A stretch of DNA of 64,000 nucleotides from Caenorhabditis remanei (taxonomy: Eukaryota > Nematoda > Chromadorea > Rhabditida > Rhabditidae), in the NCBI RefSeq assembly GCF_010183535.1, contig NC_071328.1:15748001-15812000 (forward strand). Direction: 5' to 3'. The stretch's first letter is position 1. The number at the start of each line of letters is the position of its first letter. Below, one piece after another: positions 31,243 to 41,029 of this stretch. The position numbers and the translations under genes were made by a program. The notes below the pieces were generated by a model that saw only the letters and a list, made by a program, of their open reading frames with translations, had not been told where the DNA came from and did not search any database.

Positions 31243-33471
31243 AAACACAAAAACCAATTCGGGACATGAATGAGGAAGAGCACAGGTTATACATGAGGAA
31301 AATGAAAGAACGTAGCCGGCAGAAGAAAAAGGATCTCATTGCACAGAAAAAGGTAATTGAAGCTATTTCTAAGTTTGAAAAGCCGAAAAAATGAACGATT
31401 TTGAACGATTTTTTAAAGGAATTTCTCAAATAAATAACGTAAAAATTCGATTTTAGACTGTTTTGAGCTGAGCTGAAAATATCATCAAAAGTTTGAATAT
31501 CAGAGCTTTTGGGTATTTTTAAGGAAAAATTTGGGAAAAATTGACTAAAAATTAGATTTTTTCTGAAACACCTCTGATTTTCTGATTTTCTGATTTTTTC
31601 TGATTTTTTCTGAAAATTCTAGACACTGCCCGTCTTTAAAGGAGATTACGGTAACAGTAGGAGAAACGGACGATTGAGTTGGGAAAAGAGGCGTGGCTTA
31701 TGAGGCTCCGCCCACTTTTCTGACAAGGCTGATTTGCGATTTTTGGGTTTTTAAAGAGAAAATCGATTGAGAATCTGATTTTTTTTCTGAAATTCATATA
31801 TATTTTTTGAATTTTAGCATTAATTCTCAACGTTTCTCCGATATTCCAGAATCCGGTATGCGTGTCTATCCATGAGAACGCGACGGCAGCCACTCCAAAA
31901 AATCTGAAACATTCGTACGTCGTTTTTGAAGAAAACTCTTAAAATTTGTCTCTTAAAACTAACATTTGAAAAAACCTCAAAATCAGTTTTCAGTTCAGAA
32001 ACTATTTTTAAGGTCAAATCATTTAACATTAAAAAATCTCAATTTCTCTCCTTCAGAATCAAGACTAGCGTCCCCCGCCTCCCGGCGTTCGAAACAGACA
32101 CACCGACTGATCCTATTTTCCCCAGCATTCGATCAGAACATTCGAAATTTTTACAATATTTCCTTTCATATTCTTTTAGAAATTTAATACAAGCAACAAA
32201 AAAAACAAAAAAAAAACGAATCAGTAGGTTTCGAACCATCACCTCACTGATTTTCACCCCCCGCCCTCTTCCACTGCGCCACAAATCTGAAATTCAGCGG
32301 ATGTCAAAATCAATCCAAGCCCCCTATCAGTAGTAGACGCAAAATTTATAATTTTATTAATTTCAGCCACGCGCCGAGAGCCCAAAGATGGAGGAAAATG
32401 AGGAAGAAGAGCGTGACACATCATCTAGAGCGGCAACGAGTGAGAGTCCAGAAGCAATGGAGCAGGAGGAGGAGGTTCCAGAAGTTGCTATGGTAAGAAT
32501 CAAGACTAGCGTGACCCGCCTCCCGGCCCGCCTCCTGGCTCAAAACAATGTGAGCTACCCTTCGGAAAACTCTCAGCGATATCAAAATACCAAGCCTTAT
32601 GAAATGACTGAAAGGGTTCAAAGGACGTCTAAATATTTTTTGACACGTTTAATTGTTTCTTGGAAAGACGTTTAAAAAAAATTAGAGTTTGAAGGGACGT
32701 TTGAGTTTTTAAAGGACATCTAAACTGGAATAGAGCCAAAAAAAGTTACACTGACAAAAGACATTTTCTTTAATACTAAACGAATTAAATACAGTAACAA
32801 AAACTTACACTGACAAAAACATCAAATCAAACGCTACAATTTTTTGGTTGACAACCTTTTGATAGTTCCGCCCATATTGAAATAAAATACACTGACAAAG
32901 TTTCCGCTCATTCCCCTTAAAGACTTTAAAGATGCCTGCGGCGCGCCTTTGGCGCAGACATGTTTGCGACGCTAGAATGGTTATCTACAGCAGACTAGGG
33001 TGCCTACGGCGCTAGAATTGCAGAACTATTCAAAAAAAGAGAATAAGTTATCCATCATTATTTTGGAACGTCTAAATACTTACAACTATATTTTTGAGTT
33101 TCAGGGAACGTCTAAACATTTTATGGGACGTTTGAACGTTTTTTGGGACGTCTCAACATTTTGAAAGACGTTTCAAAAAATAGAGTTCCCTGACGATTCT
33201 AGCGCCGCAGGCACACCAGACGATTCTAGCGCCGCAGGCATACCGGAACGGAACTTAAAACAAACATTTAAAAAAAACCTCACAATCAGTTTTCAGTTCA
33301 GAAACCATTTAACATTAAAAAGTCTCAATTTCTCTCCTTCAGAATCAAGATCCAATGGTAGCAGTGGCATCAACTTCCAACCAAGTAGCCAGCGTGGATC
33401 CGGCCGGCGGAAGTTTTGAAAATCATCTATTACTTCGATCAGTGTTTCGTCAAGGAAAATCACTCAAGTAA
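31243..33471 (+). CDS. 3' exons of a second basic/acidic gene copy
   Basis: Exons 31243-31352, 32367-32492 and 33343-33471, all joined in phase 0. Exon 1 duplicates the basic exon at 12883-12992. Exon 2 (after AATTTCAG) is acidic: KMEENEEEERDTSS and MEQEEEVPEVAM. Exon 3 ends LRSVFRQGKSLK before TAA 33469-33471, with AATAAA near 33530. A further possible exon at 31850-31914 (phase 2) would not join 32367 in frame, so I left it out. No domain is recognised; the layout parallels the triplicated-exon gene. The 5' end is undefined, because the ATG exon at 30961 is disrupted. Confidence 0.5.
32216..32291 (-). repeat. tRNA-like sequence (A and B boxes), probable SINE or pseudogene
   Basis: The minus strand contains TGGCGCAGTGGAAGAGGG, a good A-box/D-arm, and about 40 bases later GGTTCGAAACC, a B-box/T-arm. 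Acceptor stems do not pair convincingly. It lies in the intron of the basic/acidic gene. Confidence 0.5.
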
Positions 33472-34587
33472 CCGGGTTGTCACGATCACATGCATAAGGT
33501 TGTCAAGGAAAACCACTTTTTTAACATCCTAATAAAATATTATATTTGTATCAAAACTTGTATTCTTCTTTCTTAATACTATTTGGTCAAATCCGAATTG
33601 ATTACCTTTTCTTTATTGATGTCTCTCAGCTTTTTTTCCACAGATTCTTTTTAATTTCATATATTTTTGCAGGGTAATTAAACCAGAGACTACCTACTGG
33701 ATGGTTTGGTCGACAACTATATTTTATATGATTTTTATTGAATTGTAAGTTTAAAAAAATTAATTTTCAGCAAATGTTTCGTTTTTTCAGCTAGTTTTTG
33801 TATTTATGGATTGATGCTTTGTTGTCGGATCGACTGGAAATAATTGTAAGTTTTTTCAGTTCTTTTGAAAATCTTTGAATTTCGACCAATGGTACGCCCG
33901 ACTCCAATTTTTATCAGAAATGAAAGTCGTCTGGCGTGCCTTGGACGCGTTTCCTGGTTTTTGAATCAAATTTTTTTCCTTTTTTGATTGAAAATCGTAG
34001 CAATTTCTGATATTACCTGAAAAAATGCGTCAAATTGATTGAAAATTAGGAAAACTCGACGAAAATCTATTAAAATCGGTCAAAAATCAGGTTTGATTGA
34101 AAAACGCGTCAAAGGCACGCCAGAGTTTCTCAATTTGCGATTTCCAGTGAGAAAACGCGTCTGAGGCGCCCCAGACTTTGCCTAAAATCAAAACATGTCT
34201 CTGAAACGCGTCAATGGTACGCCCAACTCCAATTTTTATCAGAAATGGAAGTCGTCTGGCGTGCCTTGGACGCGTTTCCTAGTTTTTGAATCAAATGTTT
34301 TCCTTTTTTGATTGAAAATCTTAGCAATTTCGGATTTTATCAAAAAAAAACGACTAAAAATGATCGAATTTGAGCTGAAAAATCGATTTTACAGCCGAAA
34401 CCAACCATCAAAACCGTCCAAACAACACGTTGAGTCGGAAACTTGCCAGTGTCACGGGACTTTCTGAAAAATTTGTGAGTGGTTTTTATATATTTTGATA
34501 ACTTTTTGATTTTTATATAGATACGTGTTTCGTCAAGGAAAACCACTCAAGTTACCGGGTTGTCACGATCACATGCATAAGGTTGTC
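33441..34587 (+). repeat. Duplicated gene-end block
   Basis: The phrase GTGTTTCGTCAAGGAAAA followed by CCGGGTTGTCACGATCACAT occurs at 33441-33503 (end of the last exon above) and at 34525-34587. In the second copy an upstream exon candidate 34395-34474 (acceptor TTTTACAG, donor GTGAGT) joins 34521-34580 in phase and ends at TAA. So a second, shorter gene end may exist here. Confidence 0.4.
33880..34345. repeat. ACGCGTC-AAGGCACGCCAGAC repeats
   Basis: Alternating orientations of ACGCGTCAAAGGCACGCCAG, with variants GGCGTGCCTTGGACGCGTTT, separated by short AT-rich spacers. Related patches lie at 36990-37400, 51520-51640 and 52190-52320. The core shares GGCRC-CCAGAC with the 27-bp minisatellite. 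Confidence 0.7.
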
Positions 34588-34768
34588 TTTCGGATACTAA
34601 AAAAGTAAGAAATTGTTTTCACTAAACTCAACTGGCTGTGTTTCGCCATATATTTAGTAAAAGAATATCAAATAGGTGCTCTCTTCTGGGTTTTTATACC
34701 GAGTCAAGAGGCGGAGCTTATGACAATAGGAAAATCAAGGTTAATTAGTATAGATGATGATTCAGCCT

Positions 34769-35280
34769 AAGGTGCCTGCGGTACCTGCAGCGCTAGAACC
34801 GGCTGGGGTGCCTGCGGCGCTAGAACCGGCTGGGGTGCCTGCGGCGCTAGAATCGTCAGGGGTGCCTGCGGCGCTATAAGCTGCTGGGGTGCCTGCGGCG
34901 CTAGAATCGAATGGAGTGGCAGCGGCGCTAGAATCGTCAGGGGCGCCTGCGGCGCTATAAGCGGCTGGGGTGCCTGCGGCGCTAGAATCGAATGGAGTGG
35001 CAGCGGCGCTAGAATCGTCAGGGGTGCCTGCGGCGCTATAAGCTGCTGGGGTGCCTGCGGCGCTAGAATCGAATGGAGTGGCAGCGGCGCTAGAATCGTC
35101 AGGGGCGCCTGCGGCGCTATAAGCGGCTGGGGTGCCTGCGGCGCTAGAACCGGCTGGGGTGCCTGCGGCGCTAGAATCGTCAGGGGCGCCTGCGGCGCTA
35201 TAAGCGGCTGGGGTGCCTGCGGCGCTAGAATCGTCAGGGGTGCCTGCGGCGCTATAAGCTGCTGAGGCGCCTTCGACGCG
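34769..35280 (-). repeat. 27-bp minisatellite array with higher-order structure
   Basis: About nineteen units in the GGGTGCCTGCGGCGCTAG orientation. Spacer words alternate (AATCGTCAGG, TAAGCGGCTG, AATCGAATGGAGTGGCAG) in a repeating order of roughly three to four units, so larger blocks duplicated as a whole. The array ends beside a MITE, as elsewhere. Confidence 0.9.
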
Positions 35281-35304
35281 AAAATGATTGCATCTTGTTG
35301 ATCT

Positions 35305-35442
35305 TAAAATGCGCATATCTCAAAAGTGGGCGGAGCTATCAAAAAATTGTCAACTACAAAAATAGAGACAAAACTATGTGCTACATTTTTGCAGTCAAAA
35401 ATTTTTCATAACTCCGCCCACTTTTGAGATAAGAGCATTTAA
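35305..35442. mobile_element. MITE, full palindrome
   Basis: GCGCATATCTCAAAAGTGGG at the left and CCGCCCACTTTTGAGATAAG at the right. It lies immediately 5' of the JmjC fragment. Confidence 0.85.
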
Positions 35443-35472
35443 ATTAAACCTTAATATTTGTATTAATTTCAG

Positions 35473-35700
35473 GGAACAAAAAAAACAGGCCAAACGTTCT
35501 TCATGCCTTCTGGATGGATACATGCTGTGCATACACCGGAAGACATTTTGGTGTATAGTGGAGGATGGCTACAATGGGAAATTTATTGAATTTGTTCAAT
35601 TGGAATACTTGAAGTTCCTAAACAAAAAAATGAAAGGTAATCTAAACTTTCTGATATTAAAAAACATAAAACATGTGTTTTTCAGAATTCAATAGTGAAA
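35473..35700 (+). pseudogene. JmjC-domain fragment (histone demethylase-like)
   Basis: After ATTAATTTCAG the frame reads [19 protein letters not shown], the C-terminal part of a JmjC fold as in KDM2/PHF8-type lysine demethylases. The His in GWIH corresponds to the distal iron ligand. That frame ends at TGA 35587-35589. The next frame continues with natural sequence ([19 protein letters not shown]) to a donor at 35636/35637, followed by a short exon from 35686, suggesting a frameshift near 35570. AATAAAG follows at about 35795. The first His-x-Asp ligand pair is absent. It is a captured or decayed fragment, not an active enzyme. Confidence 0.6.
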
Positions 35701-35879
35701 AGCAAGTATGATAAAAGGAGGCCAAAATCTAGAAGCAAAAAGAAATTGCTGTTATTAATTATTTGTTATTTAATTATTAATTAATTATTTTCAATAAAGT
35801 CTTTTTTATTTCCCATAAACAATTCAGAATTTACTAATAAAAGCCTTATATTGAAAAAAAAACTCTTTAGTGTAACTTT

Positions 35880-36565
35880 GTCAGTGTAAGACGCTTATCT
35901 CCAAAGTGGGCGGTGCTATTGAAAAATTGTCAACTACGAAAATGTAAATCTGATTGTGGTCTTTATTTTAGTAATTAACAACTTTTTGATCGCACCGCCC
36001 ATTTTTGAGATATGTGTCTTTAAAGATAGACACCTCACAACAAGACGAGAGAGCGTCGCTCACCTATCTTTAAAGGCGCGTACCTCAAAAGTGGGCGGAG
36101 CTATCAAAAAGTTGTCAACTAAGAAAATGCAGCTTTTTTCTTGATCTACAAGATTAAAAAAACTAAAAACAGAAAAAACCACAAAACTCACAAAAATTGA
36201 CCCCAAGAGGGATCGAACCCTGGTACCCATTCTCGTAGTGGTGCATCTTGACCGAGAACATCTCGGCCAAATTTCTGCTAAAAATGTGATTTTCGACATG
36301 GAAAACAAGGTTTTGAACAGTTTATAACGTCAAAAATAGAATTTTCCGGTTATTTTGATGTAAAAATCGCATTTTGGCGTAAAAAATGAGTATTTCTAAT
36401 TTTTTTAAATTTTCAACTTTAAAAGCGCATATCTCCAAAGTGGTCGGAGCTATCGAAAATTTGTCAACTACCAAAATAAAGCCCTAAATTTTATCTACAA
36501 TTTTGTCATTGCTTGTTTTTTGTTTGCTCCGCCCACTTTTTAGTTATGCGCCTTTAAAGATTGCT
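35880..36565. mobile_element. Cluster of three MITE copies with a tRNA-like insert
   Basis: Palindromes at about 35880-36028 and 36418-36562, plus a half-element at 36071-36130. The tRNA-like sequence at 36195-36275 lies between them. All use the TGGGCGGAGC or GCTCCGCCCA cores. Confidence 0.8.
36195..36275 (-). repeat. tRNA-like sequence, probable SINE head
   Basis: The minus strand has TTTGGCCGAGATGTTCTCGG (A-box) and, about 40 bases on, GGGTTCGATCCC (B-box). The downstream body (ATGGAAAAC...GTTTTGAACAGTTTATA on the plus strand) resembles the bodies following the tRNA-like heads at 39003 and 40227, which suggests a SINE family. Confidence 0.55.
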
Positions 36566-36604
36566 CTTTCAACAAGATTCTCTCCTCCCTCCCTACCAAC
36601 TATT

Positions 36605-36690
36605 TTTGCGCCGAAGGCGCCCCCAGACGATTCTTGCGCCACAGGCTCCCCAGACAATTTCAGCGCCGCAGACACCCCAGAGAAGGTTCA
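36605..36690 (+). repeat. 27-bp minisatellite, short array
   Basis: About three diverged units (GCGCCGAAGGCGCCCCCAG, then GCGCCACAGGCTCC). It lies just 3' of the last exon of the F-box/FBA gene. Confidence 0.8.
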
Positions 36691-36750
36691 CAAGATTAAT
36701 CATTTATATAAATTCAAATAATAATAATAATGATAAAAATAGAGCTGGAA

Positions 36751-39437
36751 CTATTGAGGCGGGCGGCATTTCTTCCTGAAAGTGATAACATCTCCAATTG
36801 TGTACAACATTGCATAGTCTCCATCTGGTCTCTTGACACGATAACACTGATTAGGCTGGAATTCGTGGATTCTGAAATTTATTTGTGAAATTGGCTGAAA
36901 ATCCTAGAAAATGAGCTCAAAATTGTCAAAAAACTTCTAAAAATTGGGAAAAATTGGTGAAAAATTCTGTAGAAACGACGTGATTTCAAAACGCGCCGAA
37001 GGTGCCCCAGCCCTAGAAAACGCGCCAAAGGCGCGCCAGACGATTTTAATTTTTGATAAAAATTAGAGTCTGGCGTACCATTGACGCGTTTAAAAGACAG
37101 GTTTTGATTTTAGGCAAAGTCTGGGGCGCCTTGGACGCGTTTTCTCGCTGGAAATCGCAAATTGAGAAATTCTGGCGTGCCTTTGACGCATTTTTTCAAA
37201 AAACGAGGCGGCTGGGCCGATTTTTTGGTGTTTTCAAGGGGCGCCTTGGACGCGTCGTTTTTCAGAAAAATTGGAAAATCTTGAACGCGCCAAAGGTGCG
37301 CCCGACTCAAATTTGTATCAAAAATTGATGTTGACTGGCGTGCGTTTGACGCGTTTTCTGGTGGCTTTAAAATTTGACGGTCTGGGGCACCTTCGGCGCG
37401 TTTTTGACCAGTTTTTAGTAATTTTGAGGGATTTCTCGGTATTTTGAGTCAATTTTACACAGATTTCTAGAATACACTGACAAAAATACACTGACCAAAG
37501 TACACTGACAAATGTTTTTTTTCAAATTCTGTAAATTCTGAAAAAGACGTTAAAAACTGTCAAAAATGACTCAAAATTGGGGCGAAAATTGCTCAAAATT
37601 CTGTAGAAACGGCGTGACTCCAAAACGGATACACTGACAAAAAATTTAAATAAAAAAACTCACTCTCCACCGTGATTAACAGCATATCTCTCCATCATCT
37701 CCGCCTCCATACCCTCAACCATTTTCGGTAGATCAAATGGATTTCTGTTGACAGTCATTTCAAAGTATTTCAACTCATATCTTCCAGCCATCCACTTCTT
37801 CCAGAATTCGTCCAAGTTGACTCCACCGCATCCAAGTTTAATAACCACCGCCTTAGAATTCAATACCGTATCCAAATGAGATGCGTCGTATTCATCTGGA
37901 GTCTTAATCACAAGTTGTTCCAGATGAATCGATTGGACATTACAATTCCTCGGATCTATCAGGCGAAGCATTCGCGCTCCATCGCACTTTCCGATTATCT
38001 CTTCGTCATGATCGCCTGGTCCTCGCAAAACGATTTCATCCATTTTCAATCCGATATGTTTGATATGTTGGAGAAGAGTATTTATCTCGAGTTGCCAACA
38101 ACCAGCGAAATCCACTGACACACTTTTAATCGAAAATAAGTCGTTCAAAAAGTCGATAATATCGCGGTAGCCTTCGTGTAAATCAGAGCACCTCGAGGAA
38201 ACTGGCTTCGTGGTATAGTCGAAAAGTGTGTTATGCGTTGGGGTATACTCATCATGGATCACTAGCAGCTCTTCACACCTTCTTGTTCTTTGCCAAAATA
38301 TGAGGGAATGCGCGTACTCAAAGACGAACAGCGACAAGTCGAATGAGAGCCTTTTAGCCTCTTGTCTGATCTTTCCATAGGATTTTTTGGAGGTTTGAGA
38401 GACGGCGATTCTGGAAATAATTACTATGTTACACTGACAAAGTTACACTGACAATTCAGATCGTCAGGGGTGCCTGCGGCGCTAAAATCGTCAGGGGTGC
38501 CTGAGGCGCTAGAATGGGCTGGGGTGCCTGCGGCGCTGGAATCGTCTGGGGTGGAATCGGCTGGGGTGCTTGCGGCGCTAAAATCGTCAGGGGTGCCTGA
38601 GGCGCTAGAATCGGCTGGGGTGCCTGCGGCGCTAGAATCGTCTGGGGTGCCTGCGGCGCTAAAATCGGCTGGGATGCCTGCGGCGCTAGAATCGTCAGGG
38701 GCGCCTCCGACGCAAATATGATTGCATCTTGTTGAAACTGCAATCTTTAGAGGCGCATATCTCAAAAGTGGGAGGAGCTAGCAGAAAGATGCCAACTATA
38801 AAGATATAGTTCAGTTCAAGTTCTCCATTTTTGTAGTTGACAACTTTTCGATAGCTCCGCCCACTTTTGAGATATGCGCCTTTAAAATAGTGGGACGAGA
38901 GTGTAAGAGTGCGCAGAGTGCAGAGACGTCAATTTTCACATTTTTGTGTTCTTTTAACTATTAGAAACATAAAAAACACATTTTCAAAAAAACAAAAATA
39001 ATTTGCCACCGGGTGGACTCGAACCCTGATGCTCAAGTGGGGACATGTTCAGTCGAAAACCCCACTGAGCCATTTGGCCACTTTTTTGAAAATAGCCAGA
39101 AAATGGGGTTTTCAGTGGTTTTGGACAGTTTAAAGTTGTATTTTTTGTTATTTTTAGAAATTCTAACTGGTTTTCGCTCATTTTTGGTCAATTTTCAATT
39201 TTCTAGATCCTACTCATCCGATTTTTAGTCGCTTTAAAGGTGCATATCTCAAAAGTGGGCGGAGCTATCAAAAATTTGTCAACTACAAAAATGTTGCTCT
39301 AGTCTTGATCTATACAAATATATTAAAATCATTTTGAAAAAAACTCACATTTCCGTTGGATCCATAAACTTCAAAACTTCCAGAAGTGGGACGTGAGGAA
39401 GGCGTTGAATAGGGAATGGCTCCAAGGGGGCAGCCAT
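36751..39437 (-). CDS. F-box / FBA-domain protein gene, three exons, apparently intact
   Basis: Exons 39437-39349, 38410-37664 and 36871-36751, total 957 bases (318 residues). Exon 1 starts at ATG 39437-39435 and carries the F-box (PFPIQRLPHVPLLEVLKFM), donor AT|GTGAGT. Exon 2 follows TTTCCAG and holds the FBA-type region, with paired hydrophobic/acidic blocks and the typical DEFWKKWMAGRYELKYFEM. Exon 3 follows ATTTCAG with FQPNQCYRVKRPDGDYAMLY and ends TAG. Phases (2, 2) match the other FBA loci here. Such proteins recruit substrates to SCF ubiquitin ligases in nematodes (family knowledge). Intron 1 contains a minisatellite, a MITE and a SINE-like unit. If the second donor is skipped, the frame stops at TGA 37662-37660, 18 residues short of the FRVKR-type motif. 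Confidence 0.85.
36990..37400. repeat. ACGCGTC / GGCGCGCCAGAC repeats in F-box gene intron 2
   Basis: Six or more alternating copies of AACGCGCCAAAGGCGCGCCA and its inverse (GGCGTGCCTTTGACGC). It lies inside intron 2 of the F-box/FBA gene. TACACTGACAAA words follow at 37470-37510. Confidence 0.7.
38458..38715 (-). repeat. 27-bp minisatellite array in F-box gene intron 1
   Basis: About nine units in the GGGTGCCTGCGGCGCTAG orientation, followed by a MITE (38752-38888). Long frames on both strands here are period artefacts. Confidence 0.9.
38752..38890. mobile_element. MITE, full palindrome
   Basis: GCGCATATCTCAAAAGTGGG on the left, CCGCCCACTTTTGAGATATG on the right, then GCGCCTTTAAAA. It lies in intron 1 of the F-box/FBA gene. 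Confidence 0.88.
39003..39200 (-). repeat. SINE-like unit with tRNA-derived head, copy 1
   Basis: The head at 39081-39003 (minus) has TGGCTCAGTGGG (A-box) and GGGTTCGAGTCC (B-box). The flank from 39082 (AAAATAGCCAGAAA, GGTTTTGGACAG, TTTTTAGAAATT) is shared with 40307-40440. Two copies with the same flank point to a mobile family rather than a resident tRNA gene. A MITE half-element follows at 39245. Confidence 0.6.
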
Positions 39438-39954
39438 TATTACTTCAGAAAAAATATATGAGAATGTCAAAGGGACTGAGGACGGTAATGGAGAGATGAC
39501 CCCTATTTATCGATTCAGACCGCACGATCTCCCGCTCTCCAAAAACATAACAACAAAAAAATTTTGATCTACCGTCAAAAATAGAAATTTTTGAAAAATT
39601 TGCAGGTCTACAACTTGATTTTTTTTATATTTTTAACGTAAAGGTCTAGAAAATAAAATTTCAGTTTTAGAATTATCCTGGATTCATTATCCAGCCATTA
39701 AATACAAAAAAGTCGTGATTTCAAGTATTTTTTTTTCAGTTCAAAATGGCTTCTTTTTTTTTTCAAAAATATTTACCAGTTTGTCTTCTTTTTTAACAGT
39801 ATAAAACGAATGATAGCACTTTCCGAAATTCCTATTTCCCTTATCAGCCTGCTAAAAATGGCCCTGGCGTGCCTGCGGCGCTAGAATCGTCTGGGGCGCC
39901 ATAGGCGCAAAAATTGTTGGTGGGGATGGTAAAGAGGATCTAGTTGAAACCGCT

Positions 39955-40098
39955 ATCTTTAAAGGCGCATATCTCGAAAGTGGGCGGGGCCAGAAGGAAA
40001 CTGTCAACTACAAAATTGTAGATTGAAATTAGGGCTATATTGTTGTAGTTGACAACTTTTTAATAGCTCCGCCCACTTTTGAGATATGCGCCTTCAAA
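39955..40098. mobile_element. MITE, full palindrome
   Basis: TTTAAAGGCGCATATCTCGA on the left and CCGCCCACTTTTGAGATATG on the right, preceded by a single minisatellite-like unit (about 39862-39910). Confidence 0.87.
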
Positions 40099-40226
40099 CG
40101 GTCAGAGGAGAACGAATCAGAGGGAGAGAGGGCAGCTAAGCTAGAGAAAATAATTTTTCACATTTTTTGCATTGTTTTGCCTAATAAAAGCTGAAAAACT
40201 CACTTCTATAAAAACCAAAAAAATAT

Positions 40227-40440
40227 TTGCCACCGGGTGGACTCGAACCCTGGTACTTAGGTGGGAGACATGGTTCAGTCGAAAATCCCACTGAGCCATT
40301 TGGCCAGTTTTTTTGAAAATAGCCAGAAATTGAGGGTTTTAGGGATTTTGGACAGTTTTAAATTGTATTTTTAGTTATTTTTAGAAATTTTAACCGGTTT
40401 CCTTTATTTTTTCGGTCAATAATGAATTTTCCAGATCCTA
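40227..40440 (-). repeat. SINE-like unit with tRNA-derived head, copy 2
   Basis: Head at 40306-40227 on the minus strand. Same A-box (TGGCTCAGTGGG) and B-box (GGGTTCGAGTCC) as copy 1, same flank, several substitutions and a small insertion. Another MITE half-element lies at about 40480-40540. Confidence 0.6.
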
Positions 40441-40717
40441 TTCATTTATATAAATATCACCTCGTTTTTAGTCCCTTGTCTTTAAAGGCGCATATCTCAA
40501 AAGTGGGCGGAGCTATCAGAAAAATGTCAACAACAAAAATGTAGCTCAGGACATGTACTATCTAGTCATCTAATAAATTTACTCCATTATCTCCTGTTCT
40601 CATCCCAAGACACACATTGCCATAGGCCTGTGCGTTGCGGTCGCGCGTCGCGGTCTGGTGGGAAATACATTGATTCTCATTCACCCGACTCCGGTTCTTT
40701 TCTTACGTTTTTTCAAA

Positions 40718-40848
40718 ATGGGATCAAAATTTTCGAAAATTTTCAAAAATAAGAAAACGAAGAAACCTGCCGAAAAGGGATTCCCGATTCTACGTCTTCC
40801 CTTTCTGCCTATTTGGGAAATTTTGAAATTCATGGAGTTTGAAGAAAT
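40718..40848 (+). pseudogene. Orphan F-box first exon
   Basis: ATG at 40718, 43 codons plus two bases. A basic N-terminus (KIFKNKKTKKPAEK) leads into GFPILRLPFLPIWEILKFME and ends AT|GTGAGT, the same phase and donor as the other F-box first exons here. No FBA exon follows on this strand; minisatellite, palindromic repeats and an opposite-strand exon come next. It is likely a gene remnant or the 5' end of a gene separated from its body by repeats. Confidence 0.6.
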
Positions 40849-40889
40849 GTGAGTTTGTTTCGGAATTCCAAGTTTCGACTTTTTTGGCG

Positions 40890-40965
40890 GCACTAAAATC
40901 GTCAGGGGTGCCTGCGGCGCTAGAATCGTCAGGGGTGCCTTCGACGCAAAAATGATTGCATCTTG
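40890..40965 (-). repeat. 27-bp minisatellite, short array
   Basis: Two to three units (GGGTGCCTGCGGCGCTAG) placed between the orphan F-box exon and a truncated MITE end (AGAGGCGCATATCCG). Confidence 0.8.
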
Positions 40966-41029
40966 TTGAAACTGCAATCTTTAGAGGCGCATATCCGAGC
41001 TAGAATGGCTTTTTTGGCGTTTTCTGGCA

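Larger units (their letters stand above)
28417..31555 (+). repeat. Segmental direct duplication, right copy
   Basis: Partner of about 9612-13180. It carries the terminal exon (28557-28634), MITEs (about 29130-29267 and 30200-30370), a minisatellite (29488-29650), the exon-like unit (30019-30088) and the basic exon (31243-31352). The ETQKP-type exon and its flanks are identical to 12841-13090 except for small indels, so part of the duplication is recent or has been homogenised. Confidence 0.85.

Noticed and set aside
39003..39081. Functional tRNA gene
   Set aside because: A and B boxes are good, but acceptor-stem pairing is poor and the sequence has a second copy with the same flank, so a tRNA-derived repeat is more likely.
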